In this document: positions 28,098 to 38,324 of the stretch, in pieces
How the letters are laid out: each line of letters starts with the position of its first letter
Numbering within the stretch: position 1 is the first letter of the stretch
Assembly (NCBI RefSeq): GCF_040126305.1
Contig: NZ_CP149510.1
Coordinates: forward strand, 2,925,001 to 2,989,000
DNA: 64,000 nt
Direction of reading: 5' to 3'
Source of the DNA: Pararhizobium sp. A13
GTDB taxonomy: Bacteria > Pseudomonadota > Alphaproteobacteria > Rhizobiales > Rhizobiaceae
Notes under the pieces: model-generated
Databases searched by the model: none
Told to the model about the DNA's origin: nothing
The model's input: only the letters and a program-made list of their open reading frames with translations
Program-made: the position numbers and the translations under genes

Positions 28098-30938
28098 ATG
28101 CTTGAAAAAACCTATGATTCCGCCGCTGTCGAACCTCGCATCGCCCAGCTATGGGATGAGGAGGATGCGTTCCGCGCCGGCGCGGGTGCAAAACCGGGCG
28201 CCGAGACTTTCTGCATCGTCATTCCGCCGCCGAACGTTACCGGCTCGCTGCACATGGGCCATGCGCTGAACAACACGCTGCAGGACATCATGGTGCGCTT
28301 CGAGCGTATGCGCGGCAAGGATGTGCTCTGGCAGCCGGGCATGGATCATGCCGGCATCGCCACCCAGATGGTCGTCGAACGTCAGCTGATGGAGCGGCAA
28401 CAGCACCGCCGCGAAATGGGCCGAGACGCGTTCATCGACAAGGTGTGGGAATGGAAGGCTGAATCCGGCGGTCTGATCTTCAATCAGCTGAAGCGGCTTG
28501 GCGCCTCCTGTGATTGGTCTCGTGAACGCTTCACAATGGACGAGGGCCTGTCGAAGGCTGTTCTCGAAGTCTTCGTTTCTCTCTACAAGGACGGCCTGAT
28601 CTATAAGGACAAGCGGCTGGTCAACTGGGACCCGAAGCTCCTGACGGCGATTTCCGATCTTGAGGTGGAGCAGGTCGAAGTCACCGGCAGCCTTTGGCAT
28701 CTGCGTTATCCGCTGGAAGAAGGCGTCACCTACCAGCATCCGATCGCCTTTGACGAGGACGGCAGACCGACCGAATGGGAAGCGCGCGACTATCTGATTG
28801 TCGCGACGACACGGCCGGAAACCATGCTCGGCGATACCGGCGTTGCAGTCCATCCGAGCGACGAGCGCTACAAGTCGATCGTCGGCAGGCATGTCGTACT
28901 GCCGCTCATCGGTCGGCGGATTCCGATCGTTGCCGATGAATATCCGGACCCGACGGCGGGCACCGGTGCGGTCAAAATGACGCCGGCGCACGATTTCAAC
29001 GATTTCGACGTCGGCAAGCGCCATCACCTCCGCCAGGTCAACGTCCTGACCATCGATGGTCATTTGACGCTGGCCGGCAACGAGGATTTCCTCCACGAAT
29101 TGCCATCGGGCCATGATCTCGAAGCCTTGATTTCCAAGCTCGAGGGAGTAGAGCGTTTTGCCGCCCGCAAGATGATCGTTTCGATGTTTGAAGAGCAGGG
29201 CCTGCTCGACAAGATCGAACCGCACAAGCACACGATCCCGCATGGCGACCGCGGCGGTGTGCCGATCGAGCCGCGGCTGACCGAGCAGTGGTACGTCGAT
29301 GCCAAGACGCTCGCCAAGCCCGCGATCGCGTCTGTGCGTGAAGGCCGCACGAATTTCGTCCCGAAGAACTGGGAAAAGACCTATTTCGAATGGATGGAAA
29401 ACATCCAGCCCTGGTGCGTTTCGCGCCAGCTCTGGTGGGGCCACCAGATTCCGGCCTGGTACGGACCGGACGGTCAGGTTTTCGTCGAAAAGACCGAAGA
29501 GGAAGCGCTGCACGCCGCGATCCAGCACTACCTGTCGCATGAGGGGCCGATGAAGGCCTATGTCGAGGATCTGCTCGAAAACTTCCGTCCGGGCGAAATT
29601 CTCACCCGGGATGAGGATGTGCTCGACACCTGGTTCTCCTCGGCGCTCTGGCCTTTCTCGACACTCGGCTGGCCCGACAGGACGCCGGAACTCGATAAGT
29701 ATTATCAGACCGATGTTCTGGTGACCGGCTTTGACATCATTTTCTTCTGGGTCGCCCGCATGATGATGATGGGTCTGCATTTCATGAAGGACACGGACGG
29801 TACCCCCGTCGAGCCTTTCCATACGGTCTATGTGCATGCGCTGGTCCGCGACAAGAACGGCCAGAAGATGTCGAAGTCCAAGGGCAACGTCATCGACCCG
29901 TTGGAACTCATTGACGAATACGGCGCCGACTCGCTGCGCTTCACGCTGGCGATCATGGCGGCTCAGGGGCGCGACGTGAAGCTCGACCCCGCCCGCATCG
30001 CCGGCTACCGCAATTTCGGCACCAAGCTCTGGAACGCGACGCGTTTTGCCGGCATGAACGGCGTCGCCAATGATCCGAAGTTCGTGCCGGAAACCTGCTC
30101 TCTGACGATCAACCGCTGGATCCTGACCGAACTGTCACGCACCATCCGCGATGTCACCGAAGCAATCGAAAGCTACCGCTTCAACGAGGCGGCAGGCAGC
30201 CTCTACCGCTTCGTCTGGAATCAGTTCTGCGACTGGTATCTCGAGCTGCTGAAGCCGGTGTTCGGCGGCGAAGATGAGGCTGGAAAGGCGGAATCGCAGG
30301 CCTGCGTCGCCTATGTGCTCGACGAGACCTACAAGCTGCTGCATCCCTTCATGCCATTCATGACGGAGGAACTCTGGGCGCAGACGGCGGGCGAGGGCAA
30401 GACGCGCGACGGGTTGCTGTGCCACGCCGAATGGCCTGCCGCGCCCTACGGGGATGATGCCGCAGCTGGCGAGATCAACTGGCTGATCGACCTGGTCTCC
30501 GGTATCCGTTCTGTGCGCTCGGAAATGAACGTTCCGCCGGCTGCGATCGCGCCTCTCGTCGTCGTCGAAGCGAGCATCCTGACCAAGGAACGCCTGAAGA
30601 GCCACGCTGCTGCCATCCGTCGGCTCGCGCGCGTCGATGCAATCGATCTTGCGGCGGCAGCGCCGAAGGGCAGCGCTCAGATTGTGATCGGCGAGGCGAC
30701 GGTCTGCCTGCCGCTCGGCAGCCTGATCGATCTTGTCGCGGAGAAGTCCCGGCTTGAAAAGGCGATCGGTAAGGTCGATCAGGAGCGAGAGCGCATTCTC
30801 GGCAAGCTGTCGAATGAGAAGTTCGTTGCCAATGCCCGGCCTGATGTGGTTGACGCCGAGCGGGAACGCCTGGCCGAACTGGATGGTCAGAAGACGTCGC
30901 TTGGCGTGGCGCTGGCACGAGTGTCGGACGCCGGCTGA
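28098..30938 (+). CDS. valS: Valyl-tRNA synthetase
   Basis: A 946-residue class I aminoacyl-tRNA synthetase. The HIGH box appears as GSLHMGHAL near residue 52, KMSKS as GQKMSKSKGNVIDP, and the editing domain (CP1) includes TTRPETMLGDTGVAVHP. The C-terminus has the valyl-type coiled coil (RLEKAIGKVDQERERILGKL). I chose the start at 28098 (MLEKTYDSAAVEPRI); an upstream frame extends into the popZ terminator. Confidence 0.97.
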   Translation: MLEKTYDSAAVEPRIAQLWDEEDAFRAGAGAKPGAETFCIVIPPPNVTGSLHMGHALNNTLQDIMVRFERMRGKDVLWQPGMDHAGIATQMVVERQLMERQQHRREMGRDAFIDKVWEWKAESGGLIFNQLKRLGASCDWSRERFTMDEGLSKAVLEVFVSLYKDGLIYKDKRLVNWDPKLLTAISDLEVEQVEVTGSLWHLRYPLEEGVTYQHPIAFDEDGRPTEWEARDYLIVATTRPETMLGDTGVAVHPSDERYKSIVGRHVVLPLIGRRIPIVADEYPDPTAGTGAVKMTPAHDFNDFDVGKRHHLRQVNVLTIDGHLTLAGNEDFLHELPSGHDLEALISKLEGVERFAARKMIVSMFEEQGLLDKIEPHKHTIPHGDRGGVPIEPRLTEQWYVDAKTLAKPAIASVREGRTNFVPKNWEKTYFEWMENIQPWCVSRQLWWGHQIPAWYGPDGQVFVEKTEEEALHAAIQHYLSHEGPMKAYVEDLLENFRPGEILTRDEDVLDTWFSSALWPFSTLGWPDRTPELDKYYQTDVLVTGFDIIFFWVARMMMMGLHFMKDTDGTPVEPFHTVYVHALVRDKNGQKMSKSKGNVIDPLELIDEYGADSLRFTLAIMAAQGRDVKLDPARIAGYRNFGTKLWNATRFAGMNGVANDPKFVPETCSLTINRWILTELSRTIRDVTEAIESYRFNEAAGSLYRFVWNQFCDWYLELLKPVFGGEDEAGKAESQACVAYVLDETYKLLHPFMPFMTEELWAQTAGEGKTRDGLLCHAEWPAAPYGDDAAAGEINWLIDLVSGIRSVRSEMNVPPAAIAPLVVVEASILTKERLKSHAAAIRRLARVDAIDLAAAAPKGSAQIVIGEATVCLPLGSLIDLVAEKSRLEKAIGKVDQERERILGKLSNEKFVANARPDVVDAERERLAELDGQKTSLGVALARVSDAG

Positions 30939-30979
30939 AGATTGAAGTCATACCGGCGGAGCGAGATCTGGCTTGCTAG

Positions 30980-31016
30980 GATATGGAAAGGCGGCTTTGG
31001 GCCGCCTTTCCATATC
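30980..31016 (+). terminator. 16-bp perfect inverted repeat after valS
   Basis: 30980-30995 pairs exactly with 31001-31016 around a 5-base loop. It starts 41 bases after the valS stop. No T-run follows (GCCTG), so it may be a terminator, a processing site or a stability hairpin. Its length and perfection make it the strongest inverted repeat in this part of the window. Confidence 0.55.
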
Positions 31017-31378
31017 GCCTGATTCTCTTCGTACGAAGTAAAGCGCAGGTGCCCTCGGGAAGCGCTGCCTTTCATGTCACATATTTCGGCGTCGAGGCGC
31101 CAAGACGTCAAAAAGCGGCATTGTTGTGTCAAGGTGACACTCGATTACATTTATGAAAAAATATTCCAAAAAAAATCTATGGTTAGAAACGTAGGGAAAT
31201 TTTATCCTGATTTTGGCGAATTTCACGCCGTTCCAGATTTTCTTACGTAAATTTTTCGTGATCTGCTGCCACTGATCGTGACGGCTGGGTATTTGCCATT
31301 AACCGTCCGCAGCCGATACTTGTTTTTGAGCGGTTGGCGTACGCGCCGACCACTGATTTGTGTTCAGGGGAGGAACGG
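31017..31378 (+). promoter_or_regulatory. AT-rich region upstream of the FadL porin gene
   Basis: This gap has no gene. It contains a perfect 6-bp dyad, TGTCA-centred (31126-31131 with 31135-31140), followed by a very AT-rich block (about 31141-31260). The dyad may be an operator for a repressor of the fatty acid porin, and the AT-rich block likely includes the promoter; both are inferences. The ribosome binding site is GGGGAGGA at about 31366. Confidence 0.4.
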
Positions 31379-32596
31379 ATGGCTCACAACAAAATCAAGG
31401 CGGCGATGACGGCGGCGGTTGTCGTCTTGCTTAGCACAACGGCGGCCAACGCAGGCGGTCTCGAGCGGGGCGGCTACAATATCGACCTGCTGTTTGATCC
31501 GTCGACCTATGCCGCCGAGGCAGCGGCAACCTATGTCAATCCGCAGCGTGAACTCGAAAATGTCGTCGATATCAACCCGGCCAACGGCATTGGTTCGGAT
31601 GGTCTTGGCGGGGGCTCGACATCGGTGCGGGATACTGAAGGCTATTGGGTTCCGCGCGTCGGCGTGAAGGCCGGGCTCGGCGACAGCATCGACTGCATGG
31701 CCGATTACTCCCAGCCTTGGGGCGCGCACACCAATCCGGGCGCGAACTGGATGGGTGCCAACGATAATATCGAAACGAAGGTCGAGAGCGACAACTACGC
31801 CGCGACCTGCTCCTACAAGTGGGATATGGGCCAGGGACAATTCCGCATCATCGGCGGCGCCTTCTACCAGGAAGTCAGCGGCTTCAAGGAACGACTGGTG
31901 GCTCCCGATTTCGCGGTCCCGGGCAACGGCATTGGCCGGCTTGAACTCGAAGGCAGCGGTTGGGGCTGGCGCACCGGCGTGGCTTATGAAATCCCCGAAT
32001 ACGCCATGCGGGCAAGTCTCGTTTACAACAGCGCGGTTGATCTCGACAATCTCGACGGTTTCATCGATCTGACGCAGCTTGGCTTGACGAAGTACGACGT
32101 TTCCGGTTCTGCCAGCATGCCGGATTCGCTGGAATTGAAAGTGCAGTCGGGGATTGCTCCCGACTGGCTGGCATTCGGTTCGGTCAAGTGGACGGATTGG
32201 AGCCAGTTGCAGGTGCTGAATTTCTGCCCAGCTACCGTCACGCCAGCAACGCCCTGCACCAGCCTCGATCTCCTTTACCGCGACGGTTGGACGATCAGCG
32301 GCGGCATTGGACATAAATTCAACGATCAATGGAGTGGTGCGGTCAGCTTGACATGGGACCGCGGTACCAGCCACGGTTACGGGACGCAGACTGACACATG
32401 GACGCTCGGCACTGGCGTATCCTACGCGCCGACCGAAAATGTCGAGCTGAAGCTCGCCGGCGCAGTCGGTCTGCTGACGAGCGGCAGCTCCGGCCCGCAG
32501 ACATACAATGGCGAGGTTATCGGTGACGAAGTTACCTACGACTTCGGCAACGACTTCGTCAGTGCCATTTCCACATCGCTGAAGATCAAGTTCTGA
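31379..32596 (+). CDS. OmpP1/FadL-family outer membrane porin
   Basis: A 405-residue outer membrane barrel with a signal peptide ending ANAG and the FadL features: an N-terminal hatch region, long aromatic strands (SGWGWRTGVAYEIPEYAMRA), and a C-terminal strand ending in Phe. FadL imports long-chain fatty acids and other hydrophobic compounds. It contains four Cys residues, two in CMADYSQPWG/CSYKWDMG and two in NFCPATVTPATPC, which could form disulfides. The start at 31379 follows GGGGAGGA. Confidence 0.88.
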   Translation: MAHNKIKAAMTAAVVVLLSTTAANAGGLERGGYNIDLLFDPSTYAAEAAATYVNPQRELENVVDINPANGIGSDGLGGGSTSVRDTEGYWVPRVGVKAGLGDSIDCMADYSQPWGAHTNPGANWMGANDNIETKVESDNYAATCSYKWDMGQGQFRIIGGAFYQEVSGFKERLVAPDFAVPGNGIGRLELEGSGWGWRTGVAYEIPEYAMRASLVYNSAVDLDNLDGFIDLTQLGLTKYDVSGSASMPDSLELKVQSGIAPDWLAFGSVKWTDWSQLQVLNFCPATVTPATPCTSLDLLYRDGWTISGGIGHKFNDQWSGAVSLTWDRGTSHGYGTQTDTWTLGTGVSYAPTENVELKLAGAVGLLTSGSSGPQTYNGEVIGDEVTYDFGNDFVSAISTSLKIKF

Positions 32597-32611
32597 CCAT
32601 CCAGAAGCAAA

Positions 32612-32641
32612 AAAAGGCCCGGTGTTCGCATCGGGCCTTTT
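32612..32641 (+). terminator. Terminator of the FadL porin gene
   Basis: A 10-bp perfect stem (32612-32621 with 32632-32641) with an A-run on one side and a T-run on the other. It lies 15 bases after the stop. Confidence 0.88.
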
Positions 32642-33252
32642 CTGATTGCGCTTGTGTTCGTTAACAAATCGAATTGCGACGCGCTTATGTTTTCTACAGC
32701 GCGCGAGTGCATTATGGCGTTACGAGCCGAGCGATAGGTCTGCCGCCTGCCGTGGTTCCGCTTCCAAGAATTTCAACGCCACAGCGTGAAATTTTCCATT
32801 TCCTGCCTCGCGAATTGTGACGATTCAGCAACACATTTTTTCTATAGTCTTTGGCGGTCGGGCGAGGGGTGATTGCGTCTATTTCCCGCCACAAACTGGG
32901 AGCACCGATGAACTCGACAAACCTGCAAAGAAGTTTTGAGCATGCGGCGTTTGAGGTAAGATGAGTCATCGCGTTTTCGAAAAATTCCAGGCTCTCCGTG
33001 ACGTTACATGGCTTCGACACGGCCTTTCAGGCCGCTCGACGGGGCATGGCGGTGCGAACGCCTGGAAGCTGCGAGGGCAAGCCGTACTCTTGCCGGAAAC
33101 GCCAACTACAGTTGGGAAACTGCCGGGATGAATGGACAGATTGGCAATGGGCGAAATGCCTCTAGTACCGTCTGTCGCAGCGTTGACGACAGGGATCTCG
33201 TTTGGACTGGCTTTGGCCGGCTCTTGGGATTGAACGGAAGATATAGACTATC
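32642..33252. other. Long gene-poor leader of exoR
   Basis: About 610 bases with no recognisable gene lie between the FadL terminator and exoR. Short frames exist in several directions, including 32961-33124 on the plus strand behind GAGGTAAG and a 102-codon minus-strand frame at 32712-33020, but none shows family similarity. In Sinorhizobium meliloti exoR is autoregulated through ChvI with a promoter upstream, so an operator or leader RNA here is plausible. I could not find a confident ChvI or promoter motif. Confidence 0.4.
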
Positions 33253-34050
33253 ATGCTGATACGCGGTTACCGGTCGTTGACGTTTCTTGTTTTGAGTGTT
33301 GCGCTCGCGCTGACCGCACAGGGGCGCGCTGCGTGCGCCTTTGATCCGAATGCTGGTGTCACCAAGGAATCTGGTCCCTTTGCACTCTTCAAATTCGGTT
33401 TCTCCGCTTACAAGAACGGCCGCAAGGACGAGGCGGTCGAAGCCTATCGTTATGCCGCCGAAAAAGGCCATACCGGCTCCCGCTGGGCCTTGGCCAACAT
33501 GTATGCCTATGGCGACGGTGTGGCGGAAAACGACCTCGAAGCCTTCAAGATTTACAGCGAAATTGCCGAAAAGGGTGTCGAGCCGGGGTCCGAGGACACC
33601 GGCTATTTCGTCAACGCCCTGATTTCGCTTGCCGGTTACTATCGCCGTGGCATTCCGGATAGTCCGATCAAGAGCGATCTCAGTCAGGCCCGCCAGCTCT
33701 ATTTCCAAGCTGCCTCGACCTTCGGCGTCGCCGAGGCGCAGTTCCAGCTGGCAAAGATGCTTCTCGCCGGCGATGGCGGCAGCGTTAACGTTCAGCAGGC
33801 AAAGAAATGGCTCAATCGCGCCCGCAAGAACGGCCATGCCGGCGCCATGGGCGTTTTCGGTAATGTGATTTTCCAGGAAGGCCAGACGGCCCGCGGGCTG
33901 GCTTACATGACGGCGGCGCTCGACCAGTGTTCGCCGAAAGACCGGCCCTGGCTGCAATCCCTTCAGGAGCAGGCCTTCTCGCTCGCCACTGAAGACGACC
34001 GCCGGACGGCGGTCACCATGGCAAGCAGCATTCATCTCGACAGCGACTGA
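33253..34050 (+). CDS. exoR: ExoR, periplasmic repressor of the ExoS/ChvI system
   Basis: A 265-residue protein with a signal peptide (cleavage near ACA before FDPNAG) and a chain of Sel1/TPR-like repeats (FGFSAYKNGRKDEAVEAYR, WALANMYAYGDGVAENDLEA, QFQLAKMLLAGDGGSV). It closely resembles rhizobial ExoR. In S. meliloti, ExoR binds the periplasmic side of the ExoS sensor and holds down succinoglycan synthesis while allowing flagellar genes. Proteolysis of ExoR relieves this. The family length is about 268 residues. Agrobacterium ExoR acts likewise on ChvG/ChvI in acid sensing. Confidence 0.93.
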   Translation: MLIRGYRSLTFLVLSVALALTAQGRAACAFDPNAGVTKESGPFALFKFGFSAYKNGRKDEAVEAYRYAAEKGHTGSRWALANMYAYGDGVAENDLEAFKIYSEIAEKGVEPGSEDTGYFVNALISLAGYYRRGIPDSPIKSDLSQARQLYFQAASTFGVAEAQFQLAKMLLAGDGGSVNVQQAKKWLNRARKNGHAGAMGVFGNVIFQEGQTARGLAYMTAALDQCSPKDRPWLQSLQEQAFSLATEDDRRTAVTMASSIHLDSD

Positions 34051-34067
34051 GCGGCGCCGGGAAACGG

Positions 34068-34856
34068 TTAAGCTGCGAAGCTGAATTCTGCCGCGACCGG
34101 CACATGGTCGGATGGCTTTTCCCAGGCGCGCACGTGTTTTTCGATTCCCGTCGAAACCAGCCTGTCTGTCGCCTCCGGCGATAGCATCAGGTGGTCGATG
34201 CGGATGCCGAAATTCTTTTGCCAGCATCCGGCCTGATAGTCCCAGAACGTATAGAGCGGCGCTGCGTCCGTCGTGGCCCGCACTGCATCGGTAAAGCCGA
34301 GATTTTCAAGGCGGCGGAAGGCCTGGCGGGTCTGCGGCTGAAACAATGCGTCGTTCTGCCAGACTTTGACGTCCCAGCAGTCATGCGGCTCGGCGATGAC
34401 ATTGTAGTCGCCTGCGAGAATGAGTGGCTCCTCCAGCGCGAGACGACTTTCCGCAAAGGCGCTGAGACGATCCATCCAGGACAATTTATAGGGAAATTTT
34501 TCGGTTCCGACCGGATTGCCGTTCGGCAGATAGATCGAGCAGACACGGATGGCGCCGCCGTTGACGGAAAACACCGCCTCGATGAAGCGCGACTGCTCGT
34601 CCGCATCGCCGCCGGGCAGCCCGCGGTTGATTTCATCAGGCCGTATTTTCGACAGGATGGCGACGCCGTTGAATCCCTTCTGGCCGTGCGTCTCGACGTG
34701 ATAGCCAAGCGCTTCGATCTCCAGGCGCGGAAACCCCTCATCCACTGTTTTGATCTCCTGGAGGCAGACGATATCGGGCTGTGATTCTTTCAGCCAAGCC
34801 ACAAGGACGTCGATTCGGGCCCTGACGCCGTTGATGTTCCAGGTCACGATTTTCAT
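34068..34856 (-). CDS. xthA: Exodeoxyribonuclease III (AP endonuclease)
   Basis: A 262-residue EEP-fold nuclease that cuts at abasic sites and removes blocked 3' ends. The conserved blocks are present: KIVTWNINGVRAR at the N-terminus, CLQEIK with the metal-binding Glu, LAGDYNV with Asp-Asn, IDHLML, and the C-terminal SDHVPV. I chose the start at 34856 (AAGGATGCC upstream), not the frame 207 bases earlier, whose residues are unrelated. It converges on exoR and diverges from the cardiolipin synthase gene. Confidence 0.94.
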   Translation of the reverse strand: MKIVTWNINGVRARIDVLVAWLKESQPDIVCLQEIKTVDEGFPRLEIEALGYHVETHGQKGFNGVAILSKIRPDEINRGLPGGDADEQSRFIEAVFSVNGGAIRVCSIYLPNGNPVGTEKFPYKLSWMDRLSAFAESRLALEEPLILAGDYNVIAEPHDCWDVKVWQNDALFQPQTRQAFRRLENLGFTDAVRATTDAAPLYTFWDYQAGCWQKNFGIRIDHLMLSPEATDRLVSTGIEKHVRAWEKPSDHVPVAAEFSFAA

Positions 34857-34982
34857 ATGGTTGGCATCCTTTTTGTTGACGTGTGCATGGCCCGCCATCC
34901 TTTTAGCCGCGCTGGATTTTTTTGACAAATCCGGCGTCGAGCACGAATTGCTTCCTGGCTTTTGCCCGCTATAGTCCGGCGC

Positions 34983-36446
34983 ATGATCGATATACTCATC
35001 ACCTATTGGCCGCACGTTCTGGCAGTGCTGTCCGTCGTTCTTGGCGTACCGGCGGCCATTCATGCAACAATGACCAAGGAGGAGGTGCGTTCCGCGCTCG
35101 GCTGGGTCGGCATCATCCTGCTGTCTCCCATACTCGGCGCCCTGGTCTATGCGATCGCCGGCATCAACCGGATTCGCCGTTCATCGATAGAGCAGCAGAG
35201 GTCGCAGTTCCGCGAGCGCGGGCCGGATGCGATGGGTGAGTTCGACGTTTCCAGCGCGGCAGTCTCCGACCGGTTCGGCCAGCGATTCGCCGCGATGAAG
35301 ATGCTGGGAGACCGGGTCAGCCGGCATCGCCTCTGCACCGGAAACAGCATCACGATCCTTGAGGGCGGGGATACGGCCTATGCCGCGATGCTGCTTGAGA
35401 TCGGAAATGCCCGCCGCGCCGTTCTGCTCGAGACTTATATTTTTGATCGTGATGACATCGGTTTGCGTTTCGCCGATGCCCTGATCACCGCCGCCAAACG
35501 TGGCGTTGAGGTGAGGGTTCTGATCGACGCGGTCGGCGCGCGGTATTCGGTGCCGAGCATTGTCGGGCATCTTGAGGCCGGCGGCGTGACGGTCAGGGTC
35601 TTCAACGGTAACATCATCATGGGGCTGCGGCTGCCTTACGCCAACCTGCGCACCCACCGGAAAATCCTGATCGTGGACGGCGCGGTTGCCTTTACCGGCG
35701 GCATGAATATCAGGGCCGGGTTCACGTCGGAATTCGCCGGTGACAGGCAGGCGCGCGACACGCATTTCCGCGTTTCCGGCCCCGTCGTTGCCGATCTCTT
35801 TCAGGTGGCCGCGGAGGACTGGTATTTCGCCAGCAAGGAATCGCTAGAGGGCGAGGAATGGAGCATGGGGCTGTCGGCGCAGGATCAGCGCAAGCCTTCG
35901 GTACTGATGCGCGCCGTGCCCTCCGGACCGGATAGGGCAAATGAATCCAACCACAAGATGATGATGGGCGCGTTTTCCGTTGCCAGGCGCAATATCCGCA
36001 TCATGTCGCCCTATTTCCTGCCGGATAGGGAATTGATCAGCGCCCTTGTCACGGCGGCGATGCGGGGCGTCGAGGTGGATATCATCGTGCCGGCGGTCAA
36101 CAATCTGGTGCTTGTTGACCGAGCGATGACGGCGCAATTCGACCAGGCGCTGAAGGGCGGATGCCGCATCTGGCGGTCCACTGGCGTCTTCAACCATTCC
36201 AAGCTGATGACGGTCGATGACCGCTGGGTCTATGTCGGCTCGTCGAATCTCGATCCGCGTTCGCTGCGCTTGAATTTCGAGATCGACCTCGAGGTACTCG
36301 ATGCGGGTTTTGCCGGCGCGGTCGGCCAGCGCATACAGACGGCTCTGAAGCAGGCTCAGTCGGTCACACTGGCTGACCTGAGCGCAAAGCCGTTTTTGAC
36401 CCGCCTGATCAACAAGATCTTCTGGCTCGGTTCACCCTATCTGTGA
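34983..36446 (+). CDS. cls: Cardiolipin synthase (phospholipase D family)
   Basis: A 487-residue membrane enzyme with two N-terminal hydrophobic helices (residues 3-55) and two phospholipase D motifs: HRKILIVDGAVAFTGG in the first half and NHSKLMTVDDRWVYVGSSNL in the second, each with the HxK and Asp/Asn pattern. It condenses phosphatidylglycerol molecules to cardiolipin. The start at 34983 is preceded by only a weak ribosome binding site; a slightly longer frame begins at 34962. Confidence 0.9.
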   Translation: MIDILITYWPHVLAVLSVVLGVPAAIHATMTKEEVRSALGWVGIILLSPILGALVYAIAGINRIRRSSIEQQRSQFRERGPDAMGEFDVSSAAVSDRFGQRFAAMKMLGDRVSRHRLCTGNSITILEGGDTAYAAMLLEIGNARRAVLLETYIFDRDDIGLRFADALITAAKRGVEVRVLIDAVGARYSVPSIVGHLEAGGVTVRVFNGNIIMGLRLPYANLRTHRKILIVDGAVAFTGGMNIRAGFTSEFAGDRQARDTHFRVSGPVVADLFQVAAEDWYFASKESLEGEEWSMGLSAQDQRKPSVLMRAVPSGPDRANESNHKMMMGAFSVARRNIRIMSPYFLPDRELISALVTAAMRGVEVDIIVPAVNNLVLVDRAMTAQFDQALKGGCRIWRSTGVFNHSKLMTVDDRWVYVGSSNLDPRSLRLNFEIDLEVLDAGFAGAVGQRIQTALKQAQSVTLADLSAKPFLTRLINKIFWLGSPYL

Positions 36447-36462
36447 GGCTGTACGTTCGGCC

Positions 36463-36795
36463 TCAAACCGAGAAACTGGTGCCGCATCCGCAGCTTGCGA
36501 CGGCATTCGGGTTCTTGATCTGAAAGGACTGGCCGAGCAGATTATCGACGAAGTCGATTTCGGAGCCGTTCATATAGACGAGCGACAGGCTGTCGATCAG
36601 CACCTTCGCGTCGCCCTTCTCAAGTACGAGGTCGTCGGCATCGGCGTCGCTGACCAAGTCGAACTTGTAGGAAAAGCCCGAGCAGCCGCCACCCTCGACG
36701 GACACGCGCATGGCTTTCATTTCGGCATCGGATTTCAGGATGACGCCGATGCGTTTTGCCGCCGAGTCCGAAAGGGTCACAGTTTCTGCTGTCAT
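36463..36795 (-). CDS. erpA: Iron-sulfur cluster insertion protein ErpA
   Basis: A 110-residue A-type iron-sulfur carrier with the three invariant cysteines, Cys38 in GGGCSGFSY and Cys102 and Cys104 in SCGCGTSF. It passes [Fe-S] clusters to target proteins. ErpA and IscA are hard to separate by sequence. It diverges from dgt and converges on cls; a small dyad spans the cls stop codon (36444-36449 with 36460-36465). Confidence 0.9.
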   Translation of the reverse strand: MTAETVTLSDSAAKRIGVILKSDAEMKAMRVSVEGGGCSGFSYKFDLVSDADADDLVLEKGDAKVLIDSLSLVYMNGSEIDFVDNLLGQSFQIKNPNAVASCGCGTSFSV

Positions 36796-37004
36796 ATCTA
36801 CCTCCTGCCGGGGTCAAGAACCGGAGAGATTCGCTGTTTGCACCGTTTACGGCATTATATCGCCGGGCGGCGGTGTGGTCCACGTGTGCAGCAAAGCCCT
36901 GTTTTCGTTCAAGCTCGAGAGCGACTGCCACTCGGCACTTTCCTGCAGCGTGCTCTATAGGTATGAAGGCTTTAGTACCGCGTCAATGGGATGCAGAGTG
37001 GGAA

Positions 37005-38222
37005 ATGACATTGGACAGACATGCGCTTGGTTTCGGCTCCGGTGAACGCGCCATTTTCGCCTCCGATCCGTGGGCGAGCAGGGGGCGGTTGTACCCCGAG
37101 ACCGGCAGCCCCACACGTTCCGATTTTCAGCGTGACCGTGACCGTATCGTCCACACGACGGCCTTTCGCCGGCTGAAGCACAAGACCCAGGTCTTCATCG
37201 CTGCCGATGGTGACCATTATCGTACGCGGCTCACCCACACGATCGAGGTGGCGCAGATCGCCCGTGCCCTGGCGCGTGCGCTGAAACTCGACGAAGACCT
37301 CGCGGAAGGTGTCGCGCTGGTCCACGATTTCGGCCACACGCCCTTCGGCCATACCGGCGAGGACGCGCTGCACGAGATGTTGAAGCCCTATGGCGGCTTC
37401 GATCACAATGCGCAGTCCCTGCGGATCGTCACCAAGCTTGAACGCCGCTATGCAGAGTTCGACGGGCTCAACCTGACCTGGGAGAGCCTGGAAGGGCTCG
37501 TCAAGCACAACGGGCCGCTGATCGGGCAGGACGGCGAGGGCACCCATGGCCCGGTCCCCCAGCCGATCCTCGACTATTGCGCCCTGCACGATCTGGAACT
37601 GTCGAGCTTTGCCAGCCTTGAGGCTCAGGTAGCGGCGATCGCCGACGATATCGCCTACAACACCCACGACATCGACGACGGTTTGCGATCCGGCTATCTG
37701 ACCTTCGAGATGCTCGAGGAAATTCCTTTCCTTGCTGGCCTGATGCGCGAGGTCGGCGGTCGCTATCCCGGGCTGGAGGCCAGCCGCTTCACCCACGAGA
37801 TCATGCGCCGGCAGATCACCGCCATGGTGGAGGATGTGATCACCGTTGCGCAGCAAGGTCTCAAGGATGTGCGGCCGCAAAGTGTTGCGGATATCCGCAA
37901 TGCTGGCAGGGTGATCGCCACCTTTTCTGATGCAATGTCCGAGACGGACCAGCAGATCAAGAAGATGCTGATGACGAGGATATATCGTCATCCCGAAGTC
38001 ATGCGCGTGCGCGCCAATGCCGCTGAGATCGTCACCGATCTCTATCATGCCTTCATGGCCGATCCGCAAGAGATGCAGAAGCACTACTGGATCGACCAGA
38101 TCGCCGGCATGGCCGAGCCGGCCAAGGCCCGGCACGTCGGCGATTATATCGCCGGCATGACCGATACCTATGCGATTGCCGTACACAGGCGCTTGTTTGA
38201 CCATACCCCAGAATTGCGGTAG
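37005..38222 (+). CDS. dgt: Deoxyguanosinetriphosphate triphosphohydrolase-like protein
   Basis: A 405-residue HD-domain phosphohydrolase with metal-binding motifs [17 protein letters not shown] and [19 protein letters not shown]. It belongs to the type 2 dGTPase-like family, which hydrolyses dNTPs to nucleosides and triphosphate. I chose ATG at 37005, where GAGTGGGAA lies upstream and the length fits the family. An in-frame ATG at 36963 would add 14 residues. It diverges from erpA. Confidence 0.92.
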   Translation: MTLDRHALGFGSGERAIFASDPWASRGRLYPETGSPTRSDFQRDRDRIVHTTAFRRLKHKTQVFIAADGDHYRTRLTHTIEVAQIARALARALKLDEDLAEGVALVHDFGHTPFGHTGEDALHEMLKPYGGFDHNAQSLRIVTKLERRYAEFDGLNLTWESLEGLVKHNGPLIGQDGEGTHGPVPQPILDYCALHDLELSSFASLEAQVAAIADDIAYNTHDIDDGLRSGYLTFEMLEEIPFLAGLMREVGGRYPGLEASRFTHEIMRRQITAMVEDVITVAQQGLKDVRPQSVADIRNAGRVIATFSDAMSETDQQIKKMLMTRIYRHPEVMRVRANAAEIVTDLYHAFMADPQEMQKHYWIDQIAGMAEPAKARHVGDYIAGMTDTYAIAVHRRLFDHTPELR

Positions 38223-38324
38223 TCACCGCGCGCCGGTTGATGGCGGCGACTGTGCTGCCGTAATGCCACTTGAACGATAACAACGCGGTCTCGCACTCAA
38301 AGGCGAGCAGAGCGGATGGATGCC

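Noticed and set aside
32712..33020. 102-codon minus-strand frame in the exoR leader
   Set aside because: No recognisable family, no good ribosome binding site, and the frame lies in a region better explained as a leader.
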